A DNA stretch of 64,000 nucleotides from Rheinheimera sp. 4Y26 (lineage in GTDB: Bacteria; Pseudomonadota; Gammaproteobacteria; Enterobacterales; Alteromonadaceae): positions 124,001-188,000 of the forward strand of contig NZ_JAOBWS010000003.1 of NCBI RefSeq assembly GCF_025245835.1. Direction: 5' to 3'. Below, in pieces: positions 33,568-43,224 of this stretch. Positions within the stretch are counted from its first letter, which is position 1. Each line of letters starts with the position of its first letter. Below the pieces are notes generated by a model, which was not told the DNA's origin, did no database searches, and saw nothing but the letters and a program-made list of their open reading frames with translations. The translations under genes and the position numbers were made by a program.

Positions 33568-35964
33568 CTAAACCACATTTTTTTGGCTTTTTTTAGCTTT
33601 TACGCTGGTTTTTTCCACATTTAACACGGACATACCCGTTGGTGGTTCCTGTAATGCCAACTCCAGCACTTCATCAATCCACTTCACCGGACAAATTTCG
33701 ATATCACCTTTGACGTTATCCGGAATATCTTTTAAATCCCGAACGTTATCGTGAGGGATTAAAACGCGTTTAATACCACCCCGATGTGCTGCCAATAATT
33801 TCTCTTTTAAGCCACCTATTGGTAACACTTCACCCCGCAAGGTAATTTCACCTGTCATGGCCACATCAGCGCGCACCGGATTGCCTGTTAATGCCGACAC
33901 CAATGCTGTGACCATGGCAATACCTGCACTTGGACCATCTTTTGGCGTGGCACCTTCCGGCACATGGATGTGAATATCGCGTTTTTCGTAAAAGTCTTCG
34001 TTGATGCGTAAAGTTTCAGCACGGCTTCTGACCACAGTCATGGCGGCCTGAATCGACTCTTTCATCACATCACCGAGCGAACCAGTGTGAGTCAGTTTAC
34101 CTTTACCCACCACAGCAGCAGCTTCAATGGTCAGTAAATCGCCGCCCACTGAAGTCCAGGCCAGGCCTGTCACCTGACCAATACGGTTGCTATCTTCCGC
34201 TTTGCCGTAATCAAACCGCTGCACACCGAGGAATTCCTCGAGATTAGCCTGATTGACCACCACTTTTTTACCACTCTTACCAAGCAGAATTTGTTTGACG
34301 GCTTTGCGGCATAACTTCGAAATTTCACGCTCTAAGCTACGCACCCCGGCTTCGCGGGTGTAATAACGGATAATGCCGATAATGGCGCTATCTTCAATGG
34401 TCAGCTCGCCTTTTTTCAGGCCGTTGCGTTCAATTTGTTTATTGATCAAATGCTGTTTGGCGATATTCAGTTTTTCATCTTCGGTGTAACCCGACAAACG
34501 AATCACTTCCATCCGATCCAATAAAGCTTCCGGAATATTCAGACTGTTACTGGTGGCAAAAAACATCACGTCTGATAAGTCATAATCGACTTCCAGGTAA
34601 TGGTCGCTAAAAGCTGAGTTTTGCTCAGGATCCAGCACTTCCAATAAGGCTGCCGCAGGGTCACCACGGAAGTCTGATGCCATTTTGTCAATTTCATCGA
34701 GTAAAAACAGCGGGTTGCGAACACCAACCTTTGCCATTTTCTGGATGATTTTACCTGGCATAGACCCTATATAGGTGCGGCGATGACCACGGATTTCCGC
34801 TTCATCCCGCACACCGCCCAAGGCCATCCGCACATATTTGCGGCCTGTTGCTTTGGCGACAGACTGACCCAGTGAGGTTTTACCCACACCCGGTGGGCCA
34901 ACCAGACACAAAATTGGCCCTTTGAGTTTATTGACCCGCTGTTGTACCGCCAGATATTCCAGAATGCGTTCTTTGACTTTATCCAGGCCGTAATGGTCGG
35001 CGTTCAGAATTTCTTCGGCCAGCGCCAGGTTCTTTTTCACTTTGGAGCGTTGCTTCCATGGCACCTGAGTTAACCAATCGATATAAGAGCGCACCACTGT
35101 GGCTTCTGCCGACATTGGCGACATCATTTTCAGTTTACTGAGTTCTGCTGTCGCTTTGTTTTTAGCTTCTTCCGGCATCTGCGCCGCTTCAATCTTACGG
35201 CTGATGGCTTCAAACTCGTCCGGCGTGTCGTCAAGCTCTCCCAATTCACGCTGGATGGCTTTCATCTGCTCGTTCAGATAATACTCACGCTGGCTTTTTT
35301 CCATCTGCTTTTTGACACGACCACGGATGCGACGCTCGACCTGCAGAATGTCAATTTCGCTTTCCATCATCGCCATCAGAAATTCAAGACGCTCGGTCAC
35401 GTCGATGATTTCCAGCACTTTTTGTTTGTCTTCAACTTTGAGCGGCATATGCGCCGCCATGGTATCGGCCAGACGCGCTGCATCGTCAATACCAGATAAT
35501 GCCGTTAAAACTTCAGGCGGGATTTTTTTATTCAGCTTGATATAACCTTCAAACTGATTCACGGCAGAGCGCAGGAACACTTCCTGTTCACGGCTGTCCA
35601 TTTCAGGCGTTGGAATCACTTCCACATTCGCCATAAACAGATTGTCGGTTTCGGTAAAATCGACCAGACGAGCGCGACGGCCGCCCTCAACCAGCACTTT
35701 GACTGTGCCATCCGGCAACTTTAATAACTGTAAAATAGTGGCGACTGTACCAACGCGGAACAAATCAGCTTCGGCCGGGTCATCCAGCGTTGCGTCTTTT
35801 TGCGCGACCAGGAAAATTTGTTTTTCATTGTCCATGGCGGCATCAAGACATTTAATAGATTTCGCCCGCCCGACAAACAATGGGATCACCATGTGGGGAT
35901 AGACGACAACGTCACGTAACGCCAAAACCGGCATGTGCAAACGTTCGACTGTTGCTTCTGTCAT
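33568..35964 (-). CDS. lon: ATP-dependent protease Lon
   Basis: Lon is the cytoplasmic AAA+ serine protease that removes misfolded proteins and short-lived regulators. The 798-residue product has the N-terminal LON substrate domain ([20 protein letters not shown]), a coiled-coil region with [17 protein letters not shown], and the AAA+ module. Walker A is [11 protein letters not shown] and Walker B lies near [11 protein letters not shown]. The protease domain has Ser of [10 protein letters not shown] (about 680) and a lysine about 43 residues later in the [14 protein letters not shown] region. Length is normal. A sigma-32-like promoter lies 44-71 bp upstream, matching its known heat-shock control. 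Confidence 0.97.
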   Translation of the reverse strand: MTEATVERLHMPVLALRDVVVYPHMVIPLFVGRAKSIKCLDAAMDNEKQIFLVAQKDATLDDPAEADLFRVGTVATILQLLKLPDGTVKVLVEGGRRARLVDFTETDNLFMANVEVIPTPEMDSREQEVFLRSAVNQFEGYIKLNKKIPPEVLTALSGIDDAARLADTMAAHMPLKVEDKQKVLEIIDVTERLEFLMAMMESEIDILQVERRIRGRVKKQMEKSQREYYLNEQMKAIQRELGELDDTPDEFEAISRKIEAAQMPEEAKNKATAELSKLKMMSPMSAEATVVRSYIDWLTQVPWKQRSKVKKNLALAEEILNADHYGLDKVKERILEYLAVQQRVNKLKGPILCLVGPPGVGKTSLGQSVAKATGRKYVRMALGGVRDEAEIRGHRRTYIGSMPGKIIQKMAKVGVRNPLFLLDEIDKMASDFRGDPAAALLEVLDPEQNSAFSDHYLEVDYDLSDVMFFATSNSLNIPEALLDRMEVIRLSGYTEDEKLNIAKQHLINKQIERNGLKKGELTIEDSAIIGIIRYYTREAGVRSLEREISKLCRKAVKQILLGKSGKKVVVNQANLEEFLGVQRFDYGKAEDSNRIGQVTGLAWTSVGGDLLTIEAAAVVGKGKLTHTGSLGDVMKESIQAAMTVVRSRAETLRINEDFYEKRDIHIHVPEGATPKDGPSAGIAMVTALVSALTGNPVRADVAMTGEITLRGEVLPIGGLKEKLLAAHRGGIKRVLIPHDNVRDLKDIPDNVKGDIEICPVKWIDEVLELALQEPPTGMSVLNVEKTSVKAKKSQKNVV

Positions 35965-36007
35965 TTAGTCTCTCTCGAATTAATTACTGCAGGCGTGATT
36001 AACAAAG

Positions 36008-36035
36008 TATATGGGGGCGCTCATTGTGACTTCAA
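36008..36035 (-). promoter_or_regulatory. heat-shock (sigma-32) promoter of lon
   Basis: On the minus strand TTGAA (36035-36031), a 14-bp spacer and CCCCATATA (36016-36008) match the sigma-32 consensus (CTTGAA, then CCCCATNTA) very closely. Transcription would begin near 36000, about 35 bp before the lon start codon. Confidence 0.82.
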
Positions 36036-36217
36036 TGCACAGTTTAAAAAAAGCATGGAAAACATCTGTGTTTTCAGCCAACTGCCCAGCTACTGAGCTT
36101 TTTTACGCAGCAAAGCCAGCATAGGGTCACTGCTGCGCCAAAAAAGCCGGCTCTACAGGTTCTGACAACAACAGCAAAAATCAACATCACGGCATTGGGC
36201 TCGTTGTTAAACGGCAG

Positions 36218-36242
36218 AAAAAAAGGAGCCGAAGCTCCTTTT
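36218..36242 (-). terminator. intrinsic terminator of clpPX
   Basis: On the minus strand AAAAGGAGC-ttcg-GCTCCTTTT is followed by a T run: a stem closed by a UUCG tetraloop, a textbook strong terminator, 26 bp after the clpX stop. It isolates lon from clpX, so lon depends on its own promoter. Confidence 0.92.
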
Positions 36243-36267
36243 TAAACTTTACACAGCAAATTGCTTT

Positions 36268-37548
36268 TTAGTGGGATTCAGCCACGGCTTTTTCCGGATT
36301 TTCGTAAATCAGAATAGGCTGCGACTCACCGCGGATCACCGTTTCGTCAATCACTACTTTGCTGACATCCTGCATAGAAGGTAAGTCATACATGGTATCG
36401 AGCAACACACCTTCAACAATAGAACGCAGACCACGGGCGCCGGTTTTACGCTCCATCGCTTTTTGCGCTATGGCTTTAAGCGCGTCTTCGCGGAATTCCA
36501 GCTCGACATTTTCCATCTGGAATAAAGCGGCAAATTGTTTAACCAGCGCATTTTTTGGCTGACTTAAAATTTGCATTAAAGCAGCTAAATCCAGTTCGGT
36601 TAAGGTAGCCAGTACCGGCAGACGGCCAATAAATTCCGGAATTAAACCAAATTTAACCAGGTCCTCCGGCTCGACATCGCGGAAACTTTCGGTCAGTGAA
36701 CGGGTGCCTTCTTTGGCTTTTACTTCAGCACCAAAACCAATACTGGAGCCTTTGGCACTGCGCTGCTCAATAATTTTATCCAGGCCTGCAAAAGCACCAC
36801 CACAGATAAACAGAATTTTAGAGGTATCCACCTGCAGAAATTCCTGCTGCGGATGTTTACGGCCACCTTGCGGCGGCACCGAGGCCACTGTGCCTTCAAT
36901 CAGCTTCAGCAGCGCCTGCTGCACACCTTCACCAGACACATCACGGGTAATGGACGGGTTTTCTGACTTACGGGAAATTTTGTCAATTTCATCGATGTAC
37001 ACAATGCCACGCTGGGCTTTTTCCACATCGTAATCGCATTTTTGCAGCAGTTTCTGAATAATGTTTTCCACGTCTTCGCCGACATAACCGGCTTCGGTTA
37101 ACGTCGTGGCGTCGGCCATGGTAAAAGGCACATCCAGTAAACGGGCTAAAGTTTCTGCTAATAAGGTTTTGCCACTGCCGGTCGGGCCAATCAGCAGAAT
37201 GTTACTTTTGCCAAGCTCGACATCCTGCTTAGAACTGCTGTTACGCAGCCTTTTGTAGTGGTTATATACAGCAACAGCCAGTACCTTTTTAGCATGGTCC
37301 TGACCAATCACATAATCATCCAGATGAGCACGGATCTCGCGCGGTGTTGGTAATTTATTGCCATCACGCTTGGGCGAAATATCTTTAATTTCTTCACGGA
37401 TAATGTCGTTGCATAGGTCAACGCATTCATCACAGATATATACCTGTGGACCTGCGATCAACTTACGCACTTCGTGTTGTGATTTGCCGCAAAAGGAGCA
37501 ATACAACAGCTTGCTGCTTTTGTCGCCGTCAGTGCGGTGATCAGACAT
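36268..37548 (-). CDS. clpX: ATP-dependent Clp protease ATPase subunit ClpX
   Basis: ClpX is the hexameric AAA+ unfoldase that feeds tagged substrates into ClpP. The 426-residue product has the N-terminal zinc-binding domain with four cysteines (CSFCGK and ICDECVDLC), Walker A GPTGSGKT, Walker [13 protein letters not shown], the pore loop GYVGEDV and the [11 protein letters not shown] segment. The ClpP-docking IGF-type loop is seen as IGFGAEV. It lies 54 bp after clpP on the same strand, the standard operon. Confidence 0.97.
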   Translation of the reverse strand: MSDHRTDGDKSSKLLYCSFCGKSQHEVRKLIAGPQVYICDECVDLCNDIIREEIKDISPKRDGNKLPTPREIRAHLDDYVIGQDHAKKVLAVAVYNHYKRLRNSSSKQDVELGKSNILLIGPTGSGKTLLAETLARLLDVPFTMADATTLTEAGYVGEDVENIIQKLLQKCDYDVEKAQRGIVYIDEIDKISRKSENPSITRDVSGEGVQQALLKLIEGTVASVPPQGGRKHPQQEFLQVDTSKILFICGGAFAGLDKIIEQRSAKGSSIGFGAEVKAKEGTRSLTESFRDVEPEDLVKFGLIPEFIGRLPVLATLTELDLAALMQILSQPKNALVKQFAALFQMENVELEFREDALKAIAQKAMERKTGARGLRSIVEGVLLDTMYDLPSMQDVSKVVIDETVIRGESQPILIYENPEKAVAESH

Positions 37549-37602
37549 GGAACTACCTCTTTCACAATGCGCCTTTCACTTCCTGCAAAAGGCGCCAATC
37601 AA

Positions 37603-38226
37603 TTATTTTGCTTCGCGTTTGGTTAAGATGTTATCAACCAGACCATAATCCAGCGCCTGTTGGGCACTTAAGAAATTATCACGTTCAGTGCCGGCAATAA
37701 TTTCTTCGTAGGTTTTGCCGGTGTGTTCAGCCATCAGACGGTTTAATTTTTCTTTGATGGTCAGAATTTCACGGGCATGAATTTCAAAATCTGTCGCCTG
37801 GCCCTGGAAACCACCCAATGGCTGGTGGATCATCACCCGGGCATTTGGCAGACAATATCTTTTGCCTTTGGTACCACCGGATAACAAAAATGCGCCCATA
37901 CTGGCAGCCTGACCGACACACACAGTTGCGATATCACATTTGATATAGCGCATGGTGTCATAAATGGCGAGGCCTGCAGTGACAGAGCCACCAGGTGAGT
38001 TGATATAGATGTAGATGTCTTTTTCCGGATTCTCAGATTCCAGAAACAACAACTGCGCCACTATCAGGTTGGCCATATGGTCCTCGACCTGGCCAGTCAG
38101 AAAAATAACCCGCTCTTTGAGTAAGCGTGAATAAATATCAAAAGAACGTTCACCCTTGGCGGTTTGTTCGATGACGATGGGGACTAAGGCATTGACTAAA
38201 TCATTCATATTACGCTCAAGCACCAT
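37603..38226 (-). CDS. clpP: ATP-dependent Clp protease proteolytic subunit ClpP
   Basis: ClpP is the tetradecameric serine peptidase that works with ClpX or ClpA. The 207-residue product has the catalytic Ser in [11 protein letters not shown], His in [10 protein letters not shown] and Asp in the AGTERDNF region. The N-terminal [31 protein letters not shown] is typical, probably after a short propeptide. The start could be ATG 38226 or ATG 38208 (six codons later); I keep the longer form because E. coli ClpP also has a propeptide. It lies between tig and clpX, the conserved order. Confidence 0.96.
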   Translation of the reverse strand: MVLERNMNDLVNALVPIVIEQTAKGERSFDIYSRLLKERVIFLTGQVEDHMANLIVAQLLFLESENPEKDIYIYINSPGGSVTAGLAIYDTMRYIKCDIATVCVGQAASMGAFLLSGGTKGKRYCLPNARVMIHQPLGGFQGQATDFEIHAREILTIKEKLNRLMAEHTGKTYEEIIAGTERDNFLSAQQALDYGLVDNILTKREAK

Positions 38227-38261
38227 AAGCTGGATTCCCTAGGAAAAAAATAAACGGCAGA

Positions 38262-38297
38262 AAATAAAATGGCCCGAACACTGCTGCCCGAGCCATT
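38262..38297 (-). terminator. probable weak terminator after tig
   Basis: AATGGC and GCCATT pair around an 18-base region that itself can pair partly (CGGG with CCCG). On the minus strand the stem is followed by TTATTTT. It lies 29 bp after tig and 42 bp before clpP, and may allow part of the transcripts to continue into clpPX. Confidence 0.5.
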
Positions 38298-38325
38298 AAA
38301 ACCGTCTAACTAAACAATGTCAATG

Positions 38326-39636
38326 TTAGTTGGCAGCTTGCGGATTCATGATCTCGTCAAACTTAGCAGCTTGTTCAGTTACTTTTGCCTGAGCCAGTAC
38401 TAAGTCAATTGCCTGCTCTTCTAAAGCAACATTGCGCATGCCCTGTAACAGCTCTTTGTTGCTGTTGTAGTACTGCACCACTTCAGCCGGATCTTCGTAT
38501 GCAGAAGCGATATTGGCAATTAATGCCTGAACGCGGCTGTCATCAACCTGCAGGTTGTTGGTTTTGATCACTTCACCTAATAACAGACCTACTTTCACGC
38601 GGTCACGGGCCTGGTCTGCAAACAGAGCGGCTGGCAGCTCTGGCAGGTTTTTCGCGTTGACGTTGTTGCCAAAACGCTGCAGAGCCTGACGACGTAATAC
38701 GTCAACTTCAGCATCGATCAGGGCTTGTGGTACTTCAACTTCATGAGAAGCTAATAAACCTTTGATGACCTGCTCTTTTACCTTGCCTTTAATGGCCTGG
38801 TTCAGCTCGCGTTCCATGTTTTTACGCACTTCAGCGTGCAGGGCTTCAACTGTAGTTTCAGCTAAGCCAAACAGCTTCACGAACTCTTCGTTCACTTCAG
38901 GCAACACCTGAGCTTCTACTGACTGCAGTGTAATAGCAAACTGAGCTGCTTTGCCTTTTAAGGCTTCAGCGTGGTATTCAGCAGGGAAAGTCACGTCAAT
39001 AGTGAATTGCTCACCGGCTTTTTTGCCGATAATGCCATCTTCAAAACCTGGGATCATACGGCCTAAACCTAAATCCAGGCTGAAACCTTCAGCTTTGCCA
39101 CCTTCAAATTCAACGCCGTCGATTGAACCAACGAAGTCCATTTTTACGCGGTCGCCATTGGCAGCTGCGCCATCTTTGGCAGCCCAGGTTGCGTGTTGTT
39201 TACGCAGAGTTTCAATCATTTTTGCCATGTCATCAGCAGAGATTTCTACTGTTGGCTTGGTCACTTCAATTTTGCTTAAACCGTCTAACTTCACTTCCGG
39301 ATACACTTCGAAAGTGGCAGTGAATTCTAAATCTTTGCCTTCAGCCAGCTGACCAGGAGCAAAAGTTGGTACGCCTGCCGGGTTCAGTTTGTTGGCAACA
39401 ATGGCCTGATAAAAATGGTTTTGCATCTGACGTGAAGCAACGTCCTGCAGCACAGACAGACCAAACATTTTTTTGATAATAGCGACTGGCGCTTTGCCTG
39501 GACGGAAACCATCAATACGGCGGTGTTTAGCGATTTGGCGGAGTTCTTTTTCTACTTCAGTGCTGATTGCCGCGGCTGGAACCGTGATATTGACACGGCG
39601 CTCTAAACCCTGGGTGGTTTCAACAGAAACTTGCAT
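38326..39636 (-). CDS. tig: trigger factor
   Basis: Trigger factor is the ribosome-bound chaperone and peptidyl-prolyl isomerase that meets new chains first. The 436-residue product has the N-terminal ribosome-binding domain with GFRPGKAP (the GFRxGxxP signature), the FKBP-type isomerase domain at about 150-245 ([19 protein letters not shown]), and a long helical C-terminal domain. The family's usual length is about 430. It begins the tig-clpP-clpX-lon-hupB-ppiD run, conserved across gammaproteobacteria. Confidence 0.96.
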   Translation of the reverse strand: MQVSVETTQGLERRVNITVPAAAISTEVEKELRQIAKHRRIDGFRPGKAPVAIIKKMFGLSVLQDVASRQMQNHFYQAIVANKLNPAGVPTFAPGQLAEGKDLEFTATFEVYPEVKLDGLSKIEVTKPTVEISADDMAKMIETLRKQHATWAAKDGAAANGDRVKMDFVGSIDGVEFEGGKAEGFSLDLGLGRMIPGFEDGIIGKKAGEQFTIDVTFPAEYHAEALKGKAAQFAITLQSVEAQVLPEVNEEFVKLFGLAETTVEALHAEVRKNMERELNQAIKGKVKEQVIKGLLASHEVEVPQALIDAEVDVLRRQALQRFGNNVNAKNLPELPAALFADQARDRVKVGLLLGEVIKTNNLQVDDSRVQALIANIASAYEDPAEVVQYYNSNKELLQGMRNVALEEQAIDLVLAQAKVTEQAAKFDEIMNPQAAN

Positions 39637-39858
39637 CTTGTTACCTCAAAATCAAAAACGGGCGTGGGGTTTACGCCATCATGCTTAAATCTGGCATGTT
39701 TCGCTTACTCAGCACTAGTCAACCAGATCCATTGTTTAATAGGACGCGGCATTATAGCGAGGCTTTTCGAAGTCGTCGAGCATTTGATGAAAAGTCAATA
39801 ACGACGCGGCTTAGGGCGTAATTTTTTGCCTTTTTCACGGCAAAAACGACGGCGAATT

Positions 39859-40329
39859 TCAGCCGCCATGTTGCTTCACCAGCACCATACGGTCTTCACC
39901 TTTGCCATAATAATCGGCTTCGGTTTTGACACTGTGAAAACCAAATTTCTGATAAAGCGCATGCGCGGCTTTGTTGTCAGGTGCCACAGTGAGCCAGAGT
40001 TTTTTGCCATCGGCAGGAAGCACTTGCAGCAAGTCAGCCAATAACATTCCGCCAATGCCCTGCCCCTGGGCAGCTTCTGCCACCGCCAGCGACAAGATGC
40101 CAACTTCGCCGGGTCCTTGCTGCGCCGGTGCCGCCAGAATATAACCAAGGAGTTCATGACCACGACAGGCAAGACGCAATAAATCCGGCCATAAATCGTG
40201 CGCCTGGCGGAAAAAAAACGCCGGGTACACCACATCGGCAAAAAGTTCGGCCTCAAGCGCCGCCAGTTTTGTCAGATCGGCCACTGTCGCCGGGCGGATT
40301 TGCAACGGGTGTTCAGCAGTGATTGCCAT
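39859..40329 (-). CDS. GNAT family N-acetyltransferase
   Basis: This is a 156-residue acetyltransferase of unknown substrate, resembling RimI-type enzymes. The N-terminal strand is LQIRPATVADLTKLAALEAELF. The acetyl-CoA motif A is LSLAVAEAAQGQGIGGMLLADLL (Q-x-x-G-x-G), followed by LWLTVAPDNKAAHALYQKFGF, the usual N...A...Y...GF end. ATG 40329 has GAGG six bases before it. An eight-codon extension upstream is discounted. It ends VLVKQHGG. A ribosomal-protein acetylation role is possible but not shown. Confidence 0.9.
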   Translation of the reverse strand: MAITAEHPLQIRPATVADLTKLAALEAELFADVVYPAFFFRQAHDLWPDLLRLACRGHELLGYILAAPAQQGPGEVGILSLAVAEAAQGQGIGGMLLADLLQVLPADGKKLWLTVAPDNKAAHALYQKFGFHSVKTEADYYGKGEDRMVLVKQHGG

Positions 40330-40642
40330 ATAAACCTCAATGTGACATCGCAAATGAAGTGAGATTGCGAATGAAGTGAAATAGAGAATATGCAGCCGTT
40401 ACAACCAGCACAGCCCAAACTCACTCAAGCTAAAACCGCCAGTTTAAAGTGACTGAGCGCAGATTTCATCAGGTAAATAACTGATATTGTGCAGATATTG
40501 TAAACCGATGCACAGACTGCCAAAGAACCTTCAGTACACAATAACAAAGCGGCGCTGTGCTTTTAACGCATCACATCGCTAAAGCAACAGACACCTATTT
40601 ACATAAAAAAAGCCAAGCTGCTAAGGTGGGAGCTCCCCGCTG
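40330..40642. other. intergenic region before pxpA, with a 17-bp tandem repeat
   Basis: There is no convincing gene in these 313 bases. ATCGCAAATGAAGTGAG (40347-40363) is followed directly by ATTGCGAATGAAGTGAA (40364-40380), an imperfect tandem repeat with three mismatches, 18-51 bp upstream of the GNAT start. GGGAGCTCCC, a 10-bp palindrome at 40628-40637, overlaps the possible ribosome site of pxpA. The rest is featureless to me. Confidence 0.6.
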
Positions 40643-40657
40643 TTGCCGGTATTTTGT

Positions 40658-41452
40658 ATGCAGATTGATTTAAACGCCGATATTGGTGAAGGTTTTGACG
40701 ATGCGGCCATCATTCCCTGGATTTCTTCGGCCAATATCAGTTGCGGCGCTCATGCCGGCACTGAAACGCAAATCCGCGCCGCTATCAGGCATTGTAAAAA
40801 TGCGGGTGTAGCCATTGGCGCTCACCCTTCTTATCCGGATAAAACCAACTTTGGCCGAAGGTTGATGGATTTATCAGCACAGCAACTCAGCGACAGCCTG
40901 AGTGCGCAGCTGCAATATTTTTTTGCTTTATGTTTACAAGAGCATGCTGTGGTCCGCCATGTTAAACCCCATGGAGCCTTGTATAACCATGCCGCCAAAG
41001 ATGAAGCCACAGCCAGAGTTTTGCTTGCGCTGATGCAGCAGCTTTGTCCTGACCTTTTGCTGGTGACTTTGCCGGATTCAATGCTGGCAAAGCTGGCCCC
41101 GGACTATGACATTCATGTGGTGAGCGAAGCTTTTGCCGACCGTGGTTACCGCGTTGATGGCTCCTTAGTGCCGCGCACTGAAGCCGGCGCTTTGCTTACG
41201 CCGGACGCTGCTGTAGCGCAAAGCCTGTGTATCTGCCAGCAACTGCCACTTCAGCTTTCTGAAGGGCCGCTGTTACTTAAAGCACAAAGCCTGTGTTTGC
41301 ATGGTGACAGCAAAGACGCTGTGGCACTTGCCAAAAGGCTCAATCAGGCGCTTGTTGCGGCAGGTATCCGTATCTGTGCCGCAGCAGGCGCTGCCGACTC
41401 TGGCCCTTTAGCCTCTGGCGCTCAGGCGGGTGGAGCTCAGCATGCTGACTGA
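40658..41452 (+). CDS. pxpA: 5-oxoprolinase subunit A (LamB/YcsF family)
   Basis: PxpA is one of three proteins that convert 5-oxoproline (pyroglutamate) to glutamate with ATP. The 264-residue product has the family signature IDLNADIGEG at its start, SANISCGAHAG, GVAIGAHPSYPDKTNFGR, RHVKPHGALYNHA, EAFADRGYRVDGSLVPR and LCLHGD. The start is uncertain: ATG 40658 fits the family N-terminus but has no ribosome site, whereas an in-frame TTG at 40643 lies ten bases after GGGAG and would add five residues. The C-terminal 25 residues are Ala/Gly-rich. The partners PxpB and PxpC are missing here. It overlaps the next gene by 11 bp. Confidence 0.9.
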   Translation: MQIDLNADIGEGFDDAAIIPWISSANISCGAHAGTETQIRAAIRHCKNAGVAIGAHPSYPDKTNFGRRLMDLSAQQLSDSLSAQLQYFFALCLQEHAVVRHVKPHGALYNHAAKDEATARVLLALMQQLCPDLLLVTLPDSMLAKLAPDYDIHVVSEAFADRGYRVDGSLVPRTEAGALLTPDAAVAQSLCICQQLPLQLSEGPLLLKAQSLCLHGDSKDAVALAKRLNQALVAAGIRICAAAGAADSGPLASGAQAGGAQHAD

Positions 41453-42212
41453 AGTCACGCAAACGGTAGCGGTGAACTACTGGCCACTTTGTGGTGTAGC
41501 TTTGGTGATCCTGGGTTTTGTGCTCAGGTTTAATCCGGTGCTGGTGGTGCTGGTGGCCGGCATTGGCACCGGCCTTGCGGCGCTGATGCCGCTGTCACAA
41601 ATCTTGTCAGAACTTGGTGAAGGCTTTTTAAAAACCCGCACCTTGCCGCTGATTTTATTATTACCGCTGGCCATTATTGGCCTGGCCGAGCGCCATGGCC
41701 TGAAACAACAGGCACAGGCTTTTATTGCCAGACGTCAAACGTCCTCTGTGGCGAAGTTTTTAACTTTATATCTTGCGGTGCGTGAAGGCACTGCTGCGCT
41801 TGGGCTGACCAGTCTCGGCGGCCATCCCCAAATGGTGCGGCCTTTAGTGGCGCCTATGAGCGAAGCTATAGCTGAGCAGCGCTGGCAGAACATACCGGAT
41901 CTGATGCGGCAAAAAGTACGGGCTATGGCAGCAGCCACCGACAATATTGGCCTGTTTTTTGGTGAAGATATTTTTGTCGCTTTTGGCGCCATAGTGCTGA
42001 TGCACACTTTTTTGCGGGGATCCGGCATTGAAACCGACCCTCTGCATATTGCACTTTGGGGCATTCCCACTGCCCTTTGTGCTTTTGCCATTCATGCTCT
42101 TCGGCTGCACCAGTTTGACCGTCAGCTCAAAAAACTGCAGGCCGATGCTGCCGGCAACACAGCAAAGGACGATGCCGTGATCAACACCAACTCCAGCACC
42201 GGAGTGAACTGA
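41442..42212 (+). CDS. DUF969 family membrane protein, probable 5-oxoproline transporter subunit
   Basis: This is a 256-residue inner-membrane protein with about six hydrophobic segments. The first lie at WPLCGVALVILGFVLRF and VLVVLVAGIGTGLAAL. Conserved polar motifs follow in the middle: LREGTAALGLTSLGGHPQMVRPL in part, then AAATDNIGLFFGEDIFVAFGA. DUF969 and DUF979 genes regularly occur as pairs beside pxpA and pcp, and are annotated as two-subunit 5-oxoproline transporters; direct function here is inference. ATG 41442 follows a GGAG and overlaps pxpA. It overlaps the next gene by one base. Confidence 0.87.
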   Translation: MLTEVTQTVAVNYWPLCGVALVILGFVLRFNPVLVVLVAGIGTGLAALMPLSQILSELGEGFLKTRTLPLILLLPLAIIGLAERHGLKQQAQAFIARRQTSSVAKFLTLYLAVREGTAALGLTSLGGHPQMVRPLVAPMSEAIAEQRWQNIPDLMRQKVRAMAAATDNIGLFFGEDIFVAFGAIVLMHTFLRGSGIETDPLHIALWGIPTALCAFAIHALRLHQFDRQLKKLQADAAGNTAKDDAVINTNSSTGVN

Positions 42213-43162
42213 TGATTTCACTGAGTTTTTTATATCTGTTGCTTGGTTTGTTGCTGTTGTGGATAGCACTGTTAAGTGCATTTGACCGCACTTTGCCCAA
42301 TCGTTTTGCCGCCGCCGCTTTTTGGGGTTGTTATGCGCTGGTGTTTTTAATTGGCGATTATTTACCCCATATGCTTGTTGGAATAATGGTAGTACTGATG
42401 GCGCTGCTGGCAGGCTCTGGCGCACTTAAAGCCAGTGCTCACAACGCCTTATCACCAAAGCGACTCGAGCAATCTGTGCAAAGGCTGGGGAACCGGGTGT
42501 TTCTGCCACCGCTGCTCATTCCCCTGCTGACCGTATTTGGGGTGCTGGTGCTGGGTGAAATCAAAGGCGCCGACTGGGCGCTTTTGGACCCAAAAAACCT
42601 GACGCTGGTGAGTCTTGGTTTGGCGTGCCTTGTCAGCCTGCCTGTAGTCTGTGTGTTAACCCGGGAAAAACCGCAGCAGGCCGGTATCGAAGCGAAAAGA
42701 TTGATGGAAGCCATGGGCTGGGCCGTGTTATTGCCGCAGCTGTTGGCCACTTTAGGGTTGTTATTTAATGAAGCCGGTGTAGGCACTGCAGTAGCAGCAT
42801 TGAGTGAAACATATCTGGCAGTGAATGAACGCTGGGTTGCCGTTGCTGCTTATTGTCTTGGCATGGCACTTTTTACCGTCATTATGGGCAATGCTTTTGC
42901 TGCCTTTCCGGTGATCACCGCAGGTATTGGTATTCCGCTTTTGGTGATGCAACAAGGCGCTAATCCAGCCGTGATGGCCGCTATTGGCATGTTCAGCGGT
43001 TATTGTGGCACCCTGATGACGCCGATGGCGGCTAATTTTAATATTGTGCCAGCGGCGCTGCTGGAGCTTAAAGATCCCCATCTGGTGATTAAAATGCAGT
43101 TGCCAACCGCACTCTTGTTATTGGCTGCCAATATAGTGCTGCTGTATCTGCTGGCGTTTTAG
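42212..43162 (+). CDS. DUF979 family membrane protein, probable 5-oxoproline transporter subunit
   Basis: This 316-residue protein has some nine hydrophobic segments and pairs with the DUF969 protein. Conserved-looking parts are FWGCYALVFLIGDYLPHMLVG, the glycine-rich VIMGNAFAAFPVITAGIGIP and FSGYCGTLMTPMAANFNIVPAALLE; the latter two resemble ion-transporter re-entrant loops, which is inference. The start overlaps the previous stop (TGATG), so the two subunits are translationally coupled. Confidence 0.87.
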   Translation: MISLSFLYLLLGLLLLWIALLSAFDRTLPNRFAAAAFWGCYALVFLIGDYLPHMLVGIMVVLMALLAGSGALKASAHNALSPKRLEQSVQRLGNRVFLPPLLIPLLTVFGVLVLGEIKGADWALLDPKNLTLVSLGLACLVSLPVVCVLTREKPQQAGIEAKRLMEAMGWAVLLPQLLATLGLLFNEAGVGTAVAALSETYLAVNERWVAVAAYCLGMALFTVIMGNAFAAFPVITAGIGIPLLVMQQGANPAVMAAIGMFSGYCGTLMTPMAANFNIVPAALLELKDPHLVIKMQLPTALLLLAANIVLLYLLAF

Positions 43163-43224
43163 TAAAAGGCGCAAAACCGCCTTCTTCCCGGCAATAACAA
43201 CAGCCCCAATCAATAGGAATGCAG

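Noticed and set aside
39823-39846. Hairpin TTTTTGCC...GGCAAAAA near the end of the GNAT gene
   Set aside because: No T tract follows the stem on either strand, so I do not call it a terminator.
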